Notes: generated by a model from the sequence alone, not told the origin. Numbered from the stretch's first letter, positions 14,923 through 24,403 are shown. The stretch is DNA of 64,000 bases from Candidatus Eiseniibacteriota bacterium (GCA_029262235.1 JAJCZU010000003.1:310001-374000), one strand, 5' to 3'. Made by a program: numbers and translations.

Positions 14923-15903
14923 ATGTCGAAAACGATATGGGTCGTGGCCCAGCGCGGCGAATCGGGGATCTCCCGCACGACGAAAGAAATACTCGGGAAG
15001 GCGAAAGAACTCGCGGGGGGCGGCACGGTTGCCGGCGTCTACTGCGGCGCATCGAAAGACAGCGTGGCGGAAGGATTGCAGGCGGCCGGCGCCTCGCAGG
15101 TCGTCCTGATGGTCGATCCGAAGCTCGAAACGTACCTGGCCGAAACGTATACCTCCGCGATCGGGGCGCTCGCACGCGACCGCAAGCCGGATGTCATTCT
15201 GATCCCGGGTACCCTGAACGGCAAGGAGCTCGCGGCCTCGCTTGCGGCCTCGCTCGACGGCGGCGCAGTCCAGGACTGCACGCACCTCGACTGGGACGGC
15301 GACGTGCTCGTCGGAACGCGCGCGTTCTTCGGCGGCAATCTGACGGCCACGGTCGAGAACCGCTCGTCCGGGCCGAAGATTTTCTCCGTGAAGCCGAAGG
15401 CGTTTCCGGTGCCGGCGGACAGCGCGGGTGCGGGCGGCGAAGTGGAAGAGGTGGCCCCGCAGCTTCCTGCGGCGCTGCGCACGACGGTCGTCGAGTTTCT
15501 CGCGGATGAAGGCAAAACCGTGAACCTGATCGACGCGAACGTGATCGTCTCGGGCGGGCGCGGCCTCGGCGCGCCGGAAGGATTCGAGATCGTGAACGAA
15601 CTCGCCGCGGTTCTCGGCGGCGCAGTAGGTGCGTCGCGCGCGGTCGTCGATGCAGGCTGGATCCCGTACGCGCATCAGGTCGGGCAGACGGGAAAAACAG
15701 TAAAGCCGAAGCTCTACATCGCATGCGGCATTTCCGGCGCGATTCAGCATCTCGCCGGCATGCGCACCTCGGACAATATCGTCGCGATCAACAAAGACGA
15801 GAACGCGCCCATCTTCAAAGTGGCGCACTACGGACTTGTGGGTGACGTGTTCGCGATCGTTCCTGAGCTGACGAAGAAATTCAAAGAAGCGCTTCAGGGA
15901 TAA
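14923..15903 (+). CDS. etfA: electron transfer flavoprotein subunit alpha
   Basis: A 326-residue EtfA preceded by AAGGAG. The C-terminal FAD domain is clear: VSGGRGLGAPEGFEIVNELA, GAVGASRAVVDAGWIPYAHQVGQTGKTVKP, LYIACGISGAIQHLAGMRTS and the closing VAHYGLVGDVFAIVPELT. The N-terminal half has the usual Rossmann-like fold with ILIPGTLNGKELAASLAASL. It forms the heterodimer with EtfB and holds FAD. The 3' end overlaps the convergent sulfatase-fold gene by 10 nt. Confidence 0.95.
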   Translation: MSKTIWVVAQRGESGISRTTKEILGKAKELAGGGTVAGVYCGASKDSVAEGLQAAGASQVVLMVDPKLETYLAETYTSAIGALARDRKPDVILIPGTLNGKELAASLAASLDGGAVQDCTHLDWDGDVLVGTRAFFGGNLTATVENRSSGPKIFSVKPKAFPVPADSAGAGGEVEEVAPQLPAALRTTVVEFLADEGKTVNLIDANVIVSGGRGLGAPEGFEIVNELAAVLGGAVGASRAVVDAGWIPYAHQVGQTGKTVKPKLYIACGISGAIQHLAGMRTSDNIVAINKDENAPIFKVAHYGLVGDVFAIVPELTKKFKEALQG

Positions 15904-17786
15904 ACGTTCACGTTTTCAGCAGTAAGCCATGAAGGAAGTTCCCCCCCGTCGGCCAGTGTGTCGGCGGGGGTTTTTGCGATCCATGCGTTCAGTTCGTTCG
16001 TGAGTGTGCGCACGGTTTCCGGGTGCTCGGTCGCGACGTTCAGCGTTTCGGCAGGATCCGTGTGGAGGTCGTAGAGTTCCACGCGGTCATCTCCGGGCGC
16101 CGGCGTCTGAATCAGTTTCCAGCGACCGTCGCGCACCGCGCGCAGTTTCCCGGCGATAGTAGGGATCGGGCGAGCGTGATTGAATCGCGGCGACAGCGAC
16201 TCGCCCGACTCGACGAACACCGGCAGCACTTCCGCGCTGTTCTCACGCTGAACGAGCCGCATCAGGCTGACCCCCTCCACGCGTTCCGAGATCTCGAAGT
16301 GCAGAATGTCGAGCAGCGTGGGCACAATGTCGAGGTTGCGGACCTGTGACTCGATCATCATGCGCGGCAGATTCTCCGCGCGGATGATGAGCGGAATCTG
16401 AATGACGGGGTCGTAGAGCAGCTCGCCATGATCGTAGTAATATCCGTGCTCCCCGAGACTCTCCCCGGACGTTCCCGCCAGCAGTATCAGCGAATTGTGG
16501 AGGCGGTCCTCGCGTTCGAGCGCTGCCAGCAGCCTGCCGATTTCGTGGTCGACGGACCGGAGTTCACTGTCGTAGAGGCGCTCGATCTGGGCCGTGTCGG
16601 TCGAATCGAACCGGGACAGGCCGAACACCACGCACCCTCGCGACGGCGTGTAGTCGAAGCAGTGCGGAAACGCTCCGTCGTAGAGCGGATCGATGTCGAT
16701 CAGCTCCTGGGAGGGGGGGCAGTACGGCATTTTCGGATCGTCGTAATGCATCCAGAGAAAGAACGGCCGGTCTTTGCGCGAATCGAGCCATTCGATCGCG
16801 GCATTCGTAATGCCCGCAGCGCCGGCCTTGCGATTCGCCGCAAACTTCTGAAAGCCCTGCGCGAATCCGAACGCGTCGCCGGGCGCCGGAAGCGAGGCAA
16901 ACCCGCCGGTGTCGTAGCCGCGGTCGGCGAGAATTTCCGTGACGGTCATCTCGCGGTCGCCGAGCCGGTCCCATAAGCGGCGCACGCCCGTCGTCTGCGG
17001 ATAGCGCCCGGTCAGGATCGTGGCGAGCGCCTGCGTCGTGCGGGGGGATGTGGTATACGCGTTTGCGAACTGAATTCCCTGTGACGCAATGCGATCCACG
17101 TTCGGCGTGGGACTCGCGAGCCGCCCCTGCGAACCGAGACGGTCGGGGCGCAGCGCATCCACCGTAAGCAGGATGACGTTCGGACCGCGCGGAAAATTCT
17201 TCGTGTGATTGATGTAGCGCGCCGAATTCGCCGCTGCGAGCAGGAACAGCACGAGCATCACGACACGAAACGGCACGATCCGAATCATCGCGTGCAGCGC
17301 TTTCGACGTATCGTAAAGAAGGCGCGCGAGCCCGATCGCGAGGATCGTCACGAAAAAGCTCAGGATGCCGCGCCACACATCGGGGGAGACGCCGAGCGCG
17401 CTCCGGAAGTCCCACCCTTCGAGGAAGAAGCCGCGGCTGCCGACAAATAGAATGAGAAGCGCGAGCGCGAGAACGGCGTAAACCTGGCGGAAAGAGCGCG
17501 GCGCGATCCGGTAGAGCAGAAAGAGCGCGAGAGCCGCCGGAATCAGGATGAGGATGAAGTGGAAGAACGTGGCATTCAGATGATCCACGAATACGTCGAG
17601 CGAAGCGTGACGAAGGCCCTGATCGCCGTAGTCGTTCGCACGAATGTGCGAAAGCCCGGAAATGGTGCCGAGGAGCAGGCCCAGCAGCAGGATCAGGGAG
17701 ACACCCCTCTGTAATGTGGCGACCGCATCGTGGCCTCTCTGGGAGCGGAGCATCGACTTCCTTCCGGCAGGTTCCGCGGGTTTCAT
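15894..17786 (-). CDS. membrane protein with five helices and an extracytoplasmic sulfatase-fold domain
   Basis: A 630-residue protein. Five hydrophobic segments (about 29-48, 72-93, 102-118, 140-158, 168-188) precede the PF00884 domain, the same layout as lipoteichoic acid synthase. The catalytic domain starts NVILLTVDALRPDRLG (203-218), with PRTTQALATILTG at 248-260. Thr250 aligns with the formylglycine residue of sulfatases and the nucleophilic Thr of LtaS/EptA. AGTSGESLGEHGYYYDH holds the later metal site; the usual Asp-His of LADHGE is replaced there by GTSGE, which is odd. It could be a phosphoglycol or phosphoethanolamine transferase, or a degenerate sulfatase. A TTGAGA-N17-TATTAA promoter lies 33-61 nt upstream. 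Confidence 0.87.
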   Translation of the reverse strand: MKPAEPAGRKSMLRSQRGHDAVATLQRGVSLILLLGLLLGTISGLSHIRANDYGDQGLRHASLDVFVDHLNATFFHFILILIPAALALFLLYRIAPRSFRQVYAVLALALLILFVGSRGFFLEGWDFRSALGVSPDVWRGILSFFVTILAIGLARLLYDTSKALHAMIRIVPFRVVMLVLFLLAAANSARYINHTKNFPRGPNVILLTVDALRPDRLGSQGRLASPTPNVDRIASQGIQFANAYTTSPRTTQALATILTGRYPQTTGVRRLWDRLGDREMTVTEILADRGYDTGGFASLPAPGDAFGFAQGFQKFAANRKAGAAGITNAAIEWLDSRKDRPFFLWMHYDDPKMPYCPPSQELIDIDPLYDGAFPHCFDYTPSRGCVVFGLSRFDSTDTAQIERLYDSELRSVDHEIGRLLAALEREDRLHNSLILLAGTSGESLGEHGYYYDHGELLYDPVIQIPLIIRAENLPRMMIESQVRNLDIVPTLLDILHFEISERVEGVSLMRLVQRENSAEVLPVFVESGESLSPRFNHARPIPTIAGKLRAVRDGRWKLIQTPAPGDDRVELYDLHTDPAETLNVATEHPETVRTLTNELNAWIAKTPADTLADGGELPSWLTAENVNVYP

Positions 17787-17818
17787 TCGGTCTCGCCGTG
17801 CGTGACGGGGCCGTCATT

Positions 17819-17847
17819 TTAATACAAGCCCGCCCGGTTCGTCTCAA
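17819..17847 (-). promoter_or_regulatory. sigma-70 promoter of the five-helix sulfatase-fold gene
   Basis: On the - strand: TTGAGA (17847-17842), 17 bases, TATTAA (17824-17819). Predicted leader to the ATG at 17786 is about 25 nt. Confidence 0.55.
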
Positions 17848-17882
17848 AAATGGCGATCGGGCCGTGAAACGGGGGAATCGGC

Positions 17883-17912
17883 TTGACGCTGTCTCGCCGC
17901 AGTCCTTATCAT
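17883..17912 (+). promoter_or_regulatory. sigma-70 promoter of the bactofilin gene
   Basis: TTGACG (17883-17888), 18 bases, TATCAT (17907-17912), 36 nt before the ATG at 17948, divergent from the promoter at 17819-17847. Confidence 0.55.
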
Positions 17913-17947
17913 TCGACCACCGTCCACAACTTGAGGAGTAGGAAAGC

Positions 17948-18403
17948 ATGGCCAAATCGAATTACGAAGACACCAACGTGGCCTCCATTATCGCCGCGGG
18001 TTGCTCTTTCGACGGCTCCATCAGTGTGAAAGGGAGCATCCGCGTCGATGGCGAATTCAAAGGGAAACTGACGGTTTCCGAAACGCTGGTCGTCGGCAAG
18101 AGTGGAAAACTGGACGCCGAAGTGGAAACGCAGCGGGCCGCGATCGCCGGGAATATCAAAGGCGAAGTCAACGCGCAGGACGGCGTGAAGCTGCAGGCCG
18201 GCTCCCATTTCGAGGGGAACATCTACACGAAGAACCTCGTGATCGAAGAAGGCGTTTATTTCGACGGCGGCTGCTGGCGGTCGGTGGAGAGTCGCAAGTC
18301 GCTGCAGGGCCAGAGCGGCAAGATGACCGCGCAGAAGCCTTCCGGCGCTCCGCAGGCTCCGTCGCAGAAAGATCAGCGGAAAGAAACCGCCTCGACTTCC
18401 TGA
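17948..18403 (+). CDS. bactofilin (polymer-forming cytoskeletal protein)
   Basis: A 151-residue protein with the bactofilin beta-helix core (PF04519) at about residues 12-105: GCSFDGSISVKGSIRVDGEFKGKLTVSETLVVGKSGKLDAEV, then AAIAGNIKGEVNAQDGVKLQAGSHFEGNI. Bactofilins polymerise without nucleotide and organise cell shape, stalks or polar assemblies. The short N-terminus and the disordered basic/Gln-Pro C-terminal tail (about 110-151) are typical. It stands alone between its promoter and the convergent histidine kinase gene; no M23 peptidase partner is adjacent. Confidence 0.93.
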   Translation: MAKSNYEDTNVASIIAAGCSFDGSISVKGSIRVDGEFKGKLTVSETLVVGKSGKLDAEVETQRAAIAGNIKGEVNAQDGVKLQAGSHFEGNIYTKNLVIEEGVYFDGGCWRSVESRKSLQGQSGKMTAQKPSGAPQAPSQKDQRKETASTS

Positions 18404-18429
18404 TCGGCTGTTTGACTACAGGGAACTGA

Positions 18430-19773
18430 TTACGAAGAGATGAGCTGAGGGTCGCCCGGCCGGGTGTCCTCGGTTTCCTGTCTGTCGCGCGGGAGCGCGA
18501 CCGTGAACTGCGATCCCTTGCCGACTTCCGAAGCGACCTGGATCGATCCATCCTGACCTTCGACGATCTGCTTGGCGAGCGACAGCCCGATGCCGCTGCC
18601 GCCGTGCGTTCGCGTCCCGGAACCGTCGATCTGGCGGAAGCTGTCGAAGATCGCCCCGATCTTGTCTTCGGCGATGCCGATCCCCGAGTCTTCCACGGAG
18701 AACGTCACGCGGTCCTCGGCGCAACCGGACGTGAGCCTCACGACGCCGGCGTTGTCCGTGAACTTGATCGCGTTGTCGAGCAGGTTCAGGAGCACGCGCC
18801 GCGTCTTCATCGGATCGAACCACGACTCTTCCATTTTGGGCTCGAGCGCCATCTCGAGACGGATCTCCTTCTCTTCGATTTCGATCTGCATCGTTTCCAC
18901 GACTTCCAGAATGAGATCGTTCAGATTCCCCTTCTGCTTTTCGAACTGCAGATGCTTCTGGCTGATCTCCGAGAGGTCGAGGATCTGGTCGATGAGGTTC
19001 GAGAGCTTCTGGCTCTGGCGCATGATGTTGTTCGAGAAGTCCTGCCGCATGTCTTCGTCGACTTCGCTGTAGCTCAGGCATTGCGCGAAGCCGAGAATGC
19101 ACGTGAGCGGCGTTCTGAGCTCATGCCCTACGTTCGACAGAAACTCGTTCTTGAGCGTGTCGAGTTCCTGGAGGCGCTGGTTCGAGTCCGCGAGCGAGGT
19201 GTTCGCGTGTTTCAGGCCTTCGTAGAGCTGCACGTTGTGAATCACGATCCCCGCGAGATCGAGAATCGAAAGCAGCATCTCTTCGTCGAACGACTGAATC
19301 TCTTTCGCATCCATGCGCGTGCCGAGAAGGATGATGCCGCGCAGTTCGCCCTGTGCGCGAATGCCGGCGGCCTGCGTGATCTTCTGCCCTGTGAGTTTTT
19401 CGACGAGCTCCGTTTCGCGCGCGGGCAGTCCGTCGCCGCGCACTTCGGTGATGCCGCGTGCCGCTTTGATCCGGCGCGCGAATACGCCGGACGGACGCAG
19501 GAACGGCTCGTCTTCGGGAAAGAGGTCTTTCGGAATGCCGCGCGAGTACAGGCGAAACCGGTCCTCACCCGCTTGACACGTCAATAGAATTGCCCGGGAG
19601 ACAGAGAGCAGTCCCATTACGGTCAGCAGTACGAGGCCGTCCAGACGGCGCGCTTCCTGAACGGAGACGAGCGACCGGCTCAGCTCGAGAAGCGTCTGTA
19701 GTCCGAGCACGCGCTTGTGCATCGAGTCCATGTCGGACTTGTCCCAGCGCTTGCTTTCATGAACTTCGGGCAT
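18430..19773 (-). CDS. soluble sensor histidine kinase (GAF-HisKA-HATPase)
   Basis: A 447-residue protein without membrane helices. Residues 20-185 form a GAF-like sensor domain. A coiled linker (LADSNQRLQELDTLKNE) leads to the H box FLSNVGHELRTPLT (phospho-acceptor His217). The ATPase domain has the N box NLLDNAIKF (330-338), G1 DSGIGI (362-367), and G2 HGGSGIGLSLAKQIV (390-404). There is no receiver domain and no response regulator nearby. GAGGA lies 7 nt before the ATG at 19773. It is the last gene of the long leftward array, 20 nt after the STAS gene, so its partner is probably among the upstream regulators or encoded elsewhere. Confidence 0.92.
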   Translation of the reverse strand: MPEVHESKRWDKSDMDSMHKRVLGLQTLLELSRSLVSVQEARRLDGLVLLTVMGLLSVSRAILLTCQAGEDRFRLYSRGIPKDLFPEDEPFLRPSGVFARRIKAARGITEVRGDGLPARETELVEKLTGQKITQAAGIRAQGELRGIILLGTRMDAKEIQSFDEEMLLSILDLAGIVIHNVQLYEGLKHANTSLADSNQRLQELDTLKNEFLSNVGHELRTPLTCILGFAQCLSYSEVDEDMRQDFSNNIMRQSQKLSNLIDQILDLSEISQKHLQFEKQKGNLNDLILEVVETMQIEIEEKEIRLEMALEPKMEESWFDPMKTRRVLLNLLDNAIKFTDNAGVVRLTSGCAEDRVTFSVEDSGIGIAEDKIGAIFDSFRQIDGSGTRTHGGSGIGLSLAKQIVEGQDGSIQVASEVGKGSQFTVALPRDRQETEDTRPGDPQLISS

Positions 19774-19793
19774 GCAGGTTTCCTCGCGTGTTC

Positions 19794-20171
19794 TTACGCG
19801 TTACCCGAGAGAAGAATCTCGCGGGCCGACTCCTGGTCGTTTCGAATCTGCAGGAACTCGAGCACGTTCAGCACGTCGAAGATGCGCTGAATCGCTTCGG
19901 GAACGCTCAGGAAAACGACGCCGCCGCCTTCCGAATTCAGTTCTTCCACGAGCGACAGAAAGATGCCGATCCCGGCCGAACCGATGAACGTGACTTCTTC
20001 GAGATCCACCATGAACCGGATCGATCCCGTCGACCGACTCTTCTCGATCTCGGCGAGAACGACCGGAAGGCCCTCGGCATCGAAACGGCCCTCCAGTTTC
20101 AGAAGGCTGATCGGAGGATTCTCCTGGATCGTGTCCGACCGGATCTGCAGGCTTGCTGTACTCTGCGTCAT
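19794..20171 (-). CDS. STAS-domain anti-sigma-factor antagonist
   Basis: A 125-residue SpoIIAA/RsbV-like protein. The STAS core includes ISLLKLEGRFDAEGLPVVLAEIE and MVDLEEVTFIGSAGIGIFLSLVEEL; Ser65 in GSAGIG sits at the phosphorylation position of SpoIIAA. In partner switching the unphosphorylated form binds the RsbW-type kinase and releases its target, and a PP2C phosphatase restores it. Both partners are the next genes upstream (20168-20737 and 20782-22386). The ATG overlaps the RsbW-like stop by 4 nt. Confidence 0.9.
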   Translation of the reverse strand: MTQSTASLQIRSDTIQENPPISLLKLEGRFDAEGLPVVLAEIEKSRSTGSIRFMVDLEEVTFIGSAGIGIFLSLVEELNSEGGGVVFLSVPEAIQRIFDVLNVLEFLQIRNDQESAREILLSGNA

Positions 20172-20737
20172 GCTATGTCTCCCTTTTGCAGTGCCAGTAC
20201 GCGGGAGCGCGCGTGCGCACGGTTCCCTATGAGTTTCACGAGATAAAGCTGATTCTGGCCCGCGACCCGGCGATAGCGGATCTGGTCCATCGATTTACGA
20301 ATGATCTGTAATCCGAAGCCGCGACCCCGGCGTCTCACGTGCGGATCCGCCATGTCGGGTTCGGGAATGCTTTCCATGTCGAAAGCCCGTCCCTGGTCCA
20401 GGAACAGGAGCTGGGCGCGCTCGGGCAGCATCTTCATGCGGACGCCGATGCGTGCGTTCGGATCGAAGCCGTAGGCATGTTCGATGATATTGAGGCCGAT
20501 TTCGTAGGCGGCGATTTCGATGCTCTGCAGCTCCGATTCGCGCAGTCCGTGGCACTCGCCGATCATGTTCAGAAACGCGCAGAGAGGACCGATCGACTCG
20601 ATCCGCGCCGGGATCTCGATCTCGTAGCAGGCGCCCGTGCGGTGGTCCGCCGACTCGCCTTCGTACGTACTTTCCTGTCTGAACGTCACGGAGCCCACCT
20701 GATCCTCCTCGAGGGCGTCGAATTCACGATGTCGCAT
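20168..20737 (-). CDS. RsbW/SpoIIAB-like ATP-binding anti-sigma/serine kinase
   Basis: A 189-residue protein from the ATG at 20737 (GGAAAG upstream). The GHKL ATPase fold is visible: EIAAYEIGLNIIEHAYG (N box, Glu79/Asn83), FLDQGRAFD (G1), and RRRGRGFGLQII (G2, 136-146). Such proteins phosphorylate STAS antagonists and sequester a sigma factor or other client. The first 35 residues are polar and not part of the ATPase fold. No sigma-factor gene is in the window, so the client is unknown and may not be a sigma factor. It lies 44 nt after the phosphatase gene and overlaps the STAS gene. Confidence 0.9.
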   Translation of the reverse strand: MRHREFDALEEDQVGSVTFRQESTYEGESADHRTGACYEIEIPARIESIGPLCAFLNMIGECHGLRESELQSIEIAAYEIGLNIIEHAYGFDPNARIGVRMKMLPERAQLLFLDQGRAFDMESIPEPDMADPHVRRRGRGFGLQIIRKSMDQIRYRRVAGQNQLYLVKLIGNRAHARSRVLALQKGDIA

Positions 20738-20781
20738 CGCTTTCCCTTCGTTCCGATCATCGGTACTCAATCCGGGCTCCT

Positions 20782-22386
20782 TTATGCCATAACCCGGATG
20801 GTGTTCCGGCTCTCTACCGACGGCTCTTTGCGCTTGATGCCGAGGAGCGTGATGTCGTCGAACTGCGCGGTTCCTTCCGCGAACTCGAAGACACCTTCGA
20901 CAACCGAGTCGACCAGGTCCCGCGTGGAACGGCCGCATTCCTGCGCCACGATCTGCACGAGGCTGTCGAGCCCGAATTCCTCGAGGTTCCGGTTGACCGC
21001 TTCGTTGACGCCGTCGGTGTACTGGACGATGCCGTCGCCCGCGCCGAGTACGATCGTCTGATCCTTGATCCGTTCGTCGAACCGGGGACCCGTGAAGAGG
21101 CCGAGCGGTACGCCTGTGGTCTTCATGAGGCTCTGCAGTCCCGATTCGCGCCGGAAATGAATCAGCGGGTTGTGTCCGGCTCCCGCGAAAGCGAGCCGGC
21201 CGGACGGGAGGTGCAGAATGCCGTAGAACATCGTGATGAACATGCCGCGCCGCATGTTGGGTTGGAGCATGCGGTTCAGTTCGATCAACGTTTCCGACGG
21301 CGTCTTGTAGCGCGGCCCGTGTGTGCGGAGCAGCGCGCTCGTCATCGCCATGACGACGAGGCCCGGGATCCCCTTGCCTGCGACGTCGGCGACCGTGATG
21401 CCGACGTGCTCGCCGTCGAGCGGAATCACGTCGTAGTAGTCGCCGCCGACCTGCTGCGCGGACTGATGAAATCCCGTGATGTCGTAGCCCGGGATCGCGA
21501 GGTTCGGCTTCGGCAGAAGACGGTCTTCGATCTCGGATGCGATCTCGAGTTCTTTCCCGAGGCGTTCCTTCTCGACGAGGTCATCCTGCGCGACCTTGAG
21601 CTGCGAGGTCATTTCGTTGAACTGCCACGCGAGGCGCCCGATTTCGGTGCGGCTCTTGAGCTGGATCTTGTGGTCGAGGTTGCCCTTCGCGATCTCTTCC
21701 GATCCCTTCGTAAGAAGATTGATCGGGCGCGTGATATTCGAAACGAGCAGGTATGTGACCAGCAGGCCGATCAGCAGCGAGATGCCCACGATCTTGATGG
21801 TCTGCTTCGACGCTTCGTCGATGACGGACTGGATGTGCGACATCTGCATGGCGAGATAGACGCGGCCCAGGTTCGTGCCGTCCGAGTAGCGAATGGGGAC
21901 GGAGACTTCGACAACGTTGCTGGTCGAACGGAACCGTTCGCCCTGGCGCGTGACGATCGTGACGTTGCGTTCGATCAGCGCCGGGTTGTCTTCGAAGACG
22001 TTCGCGACGTCGCGAATGTCGCCGGACCCGCGGATCTTGCCGTTCGGATCGACGACGTACGTATACGCGATTTCTTCGTTCTCGTTCACGATGTCTTTGA
22101 TGAGGGGCGTCAGGACGAATTCGGGAAACTCGTCGAGGAGCGGCGCCGCGGAAAGAGAAGCGAGGCTGCGGCACTGGGCGAGAATCCGCCGTTCGGCTTC
22201 GGCCTCGAGGAACTCCTGTTCCCGGTCGAGGATGATGCGCGCGGAAAAGAGCGTAACGCCCGTAAGCAGCAGCATCACCGAGAGGGCGAAGAGCAGCGTG
22301 AGGCTGAACGTCTTTTTCTCGCGCGGATTCTCGCGCGGGTTCCCGCGCGCTTCGTCGCGCACTTTTTCCGTCTTAGCGTTCGCCAC
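20782..22386 (-). CDS. membrane HAMP-SpoIIE (PP2C) serine phosphatase
   Basis: A 534-residue RsbU/RsbP-like protein. TM1 is at about 29-50, an extracytoplasmic sensor domain of about 145 residues follows (YVVDPNGKIRGSGDIRDVANVFE), then TM2 (about 197-217) and HAMP (NITRPINLLTKGSEEIAKGNLDHKI). A coiled linker (ELEIASEIEDRLLPK) leads to the PP2C domain with QVGGDYYDVIPLD, GITVADVAGKGIPGLVVMAMTSALLR and GAGDGIVQYTDGVNEA, which carry the metal-binding Asp/Gly residues. It probably senses an envelope signal and dephosphorylates the STAS protein. Its start overlaps the PorV-TPR gene by 14 nt, so surface-protein and regulatory genes are translationally linked. Confidence 0.93.
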   Translation of the reverse strand: MANAKTEKVRDEARGNPRENPREKKTFSLTLLFALSVMLLLTGVTLFSARIILDREQEFLEAEAERRILAQCRSLASLSAAPLLDEFPEFVLTPLIKDIVNENEEIAYTYVVDPNGKIRGSGDIRDVANVFEDNPALIERNVTIVTRQGERFRSTSNVVEVSVPIRYSDGTNLGRVYLAMQMSHIQSVIDEASKQTIKIVGISLLIGLLVTYLLVSNITRPINLLTKGSEEIAKGNLDHKIQLKSRTEIGRLAWQFNEMTSQLKVAQDDLVEKERLGKELEIASEIEDRLLPKPNLAIPGYDITGFHQSAQQVGGDYYDVIPLDGEHVGITVADVAGKGIPGLVVMAMTSALLRTHGPRYKTPSETLIELNRMLQPNMRRGMFITMFYGILHLPSGRLAFAGAGHNPLIHFRRESGLQSLMKTTGVPLGLFTGPRFDERIKDQTIVLGAGDGIVQYTDGVNEAVNRNLEEFGLDSLVQIVAQECGRSTRDLVDSVVEGVFEFAEGTAQFDDITLLGIKRKEPSVESRNTIRVMA

Positions 22387-24403
22387 CCGAGAGCTCCCCT
22401 GCTTTTCGCTTCGCTACGTTCGCCCGCCGGACGAACTCGAGCGCCTGACCGTCGCTGGGATCGATCTTCAGGATCTTCTCCCAGGTCTGAATCGCCTCGT
22501 CGAGCTGTCCGCTCGAGTAAAGCTCCATTCCCGTCGAGAGATACGCCTGCTTCAGATAAGACTCGACGTTCTCGAAGTCGGGAATGATCCCGTATACGAA
22601 TTCGAAGTACGGGATCGATTCGGAGTTTCTCCGCTGCCGGAATTCACCGAGACCCACTCCGTACATGCGTTCTGCTTCGGCGCGTTCTTCCGCGCTCACG
22701 TTGCGCCGCGGTTTCGGCCGCTCTGCCGCCTTGGCGCCTTCCGCGCCCGCGCGATTCGCCTGGGCGGCGTCGAGTCGCGCGATCTCGTTCCGGATGCGCG
22801 CGCTCGGCTGCAGGGCGTTGGCTTCGTTGAAGCGGGCCCGCGCCGACGCGATATCGCCCCGGCTGCGGAACCAGCGGCCCTCGTCGACCAGGTCGTCGAC
22901 CTTGACCGTGATCAGCGAGTCGCTCCGCGCCAGGTACCTCTGAGCATCGGCATTCTCCGGATCGATCTGGAGGACCTGGTTGAACGACCCGCGGGCCTTC
23001 GAGAACTGCGAGAGCGCGAGAAACTCGATGCCGCGTGTCAAACTTTCGTTCACTTCTTCGCTTCTGGCCGTCGAGGTGCGCAGCATGTCCGTGGCGCGCG
23101 CAAGGCGACGGATCGTCGGCGCGTGCTTTGAGTCAACCGCGATGGCGGCGTTGTAGGACGCGATCGCTTCGAGCAGGCTTCCCGATTCGAGCGAGCGATC
23201 CCCTTCGGCGATGTGGCGCTCGATCCGCGCCTGCTTGAGCGAAGCGTTCACTTCGGGGTTTTCAGGTTCCCAGAGAAGCGCGCGGTCGAACCACGACTCG
23301 GCTTCGAGATATCGCTTCTCGGCGAGATGCTGCTTGCCGCGTTCCAGGTTGTCCTCGAACTGCGCGCGCGCGTTCCGTTCGAGCTCTTCCTGCGTGCGGA
23401 TTGCGAGGCGTTCTTCTTCGCGTGACGAACGATCGGCGCGCAGATTCGTGAGCGACGAGCCGAACGACATCGTGAGTTCGAGGCGGTGCGAGGTGCCCAG
23501 TTCCTGCGATCCGAAGGCGTAGTCGAGCTGGCCGCCGGCCAGCTGGAATCCGATGCCCGTGGCCCATTCGTCCGGCCCGGCGCCCCCGCGGAACGCAAGC
23601 CCCGACGGCGTCATCACTTCAGCCCCGAACTTCGAACGGCCGCCCGACTGCTTGCCCTGTTCGAACGAGGCAAGGAGCAGGACGCGGTCGAGAAACCCGC
23701 CCATCGGGATCGAGTAGCCGACGCCGCTCCGCATGAGCGTGGGGAGTCGTTCTTCTTCCGTTCGCAGCGTCAGGCGCGGCTCGAGAGCGTTCCGGATCAT
23801 GACGCCGAACGCGAGATTCCGCGTCGACCAGAGCGAGCGGCTCGACTGGCTCGCCTGAAACAGGAACCCGACGTCCGCGCCGACTGCCGTGGCGGATTCG
23901 CCGTCGAGCGAATGTGTCTCCATTTTAATGTTGGCGCCGAAACGCGCCCGTCCGAAGGCCGGAAGTGCGTAGCCGATGATCCATTCGTTCTGTGCATTGT
24001 CGAACGAACCGAGCGCGGCGCCGCCGGCGTCGTATTTCGCAATATCCGACACGCCGTATCGCATATTGCCAAAGGCCACCGTGCCCAGATCGAGGAAGGG
24101 ATGCACGTATCCGACGAACGAATAACGATTTCCCTCAACGAAGGGCGATGTGTAGAAAAGCGAGAATTGCTTCGACTGCACGTTCGCGAGACCGGCCGGA
24201 TTCCATGTCATGGCGGTGGGGCCTTCGGCGCTCGCGACATACGCTCCGCCGAGTGAGAGGGCGCGTGCCCCCACACCGAACGCGAACGGCGACTCGGTTC
24301 CCCCGCTCTGCGACGCCTCGGCGTGCAGGGGGAGTGCGAGTGCGAGTGCGAGAGCCGCAACTCGCGCGTTTCTAATTGAGTACGGCGATCTTATGAATCG
24401 CAT
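22373..24403 (-). CDS. PorV/UPF0164-like outer-membrane barrel with C-terminal TPR domain
   Basis: A 676-residue protein with a signal peptide (ALALALALPLHAEA). Residues about 37-320 match the PorV/PorQ/UPF0164 barrel type: FAFGVGARALSLGGAYVASAEGPTAMTWNPAGLA, FVGYVHPFLDLGTVAFGNMRYG, closing with beta-hairpins typical of FadL-like barrels. Residues about 335-670 are TPR-like: RGKQHLAEKRYLEAESWFDRALLWEPENPEVNASL, SLLEAIASYNAAIAVDSKHA, FSKARGSFNQVLQIDPENADA. PorV is the outer-membrane shuttle of type IX secretion. Fused TPRs would lie in the periplasm and could bind clients (inference). It overlaps giant 2 by 32 nt and the phosphatase by 14 nt. Confidence 0.85.
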   Translation of the reverse strand: MRFIRSPYSIRNARVAALALALALPLHAEASQSGGTESPFAFGVGARALSLGGAYVASAEGPTAMTWNPAGLANVQSKQFSLFYTSPFVEGNRYSFVGYVHPFLDLGTVAFGNMRYGVSDIAKYDAGGAALGSFDNAQNEWIIGYALPAFGRARFGANIKMETHSLDGESATAVGADVGFLFQASQSSRSLWSTRNLAFGVMIRNALEPRLTLRTEEERLPTLMRSGVGYSIPMGGFLDRVLLLASFEQGKQSGGRSKFGAEVMTPSGLAFRGGAGPDEWATGIGFQLAGGQLDYAFGSQELGTSHRLELTMSFGSSLTNLRADRSSREEERLAIRTQEELERNARAQFEDNLERGKQHLAEKRYLEAESWFDRALLWEPENPEVNASLKQARIERHIAEGDRSLESGSLLEAIASYNAAIAVDSKHAPTIRRLARATDMLRTSTARSEEVNESLTRGIEFLALSQFSKARGSFNQVLQIDPENADAQRYLARSDSLITVKVDDLVDEGRWFRSRGDIASARARFNEANALQPSARIRNEIARLDAAQANRAGAEGAKAAERPKPRRNVSAEERAEAERMYGVGLGEFRQRRNSESIPYFEFVYGIIPDFENVESYLKQAYLSTGMELYSSGQLDEAIQTWEKILKIDPSDGQALEFVRRANVAKRKAGELSGGER

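Noticed and set aside
21157-22587. 476-codon rightward frame
   Set aside because: Antisense to the SpoIIE phosphatase and PorV-TPR genes; the real genes on the other strand have clear domains.
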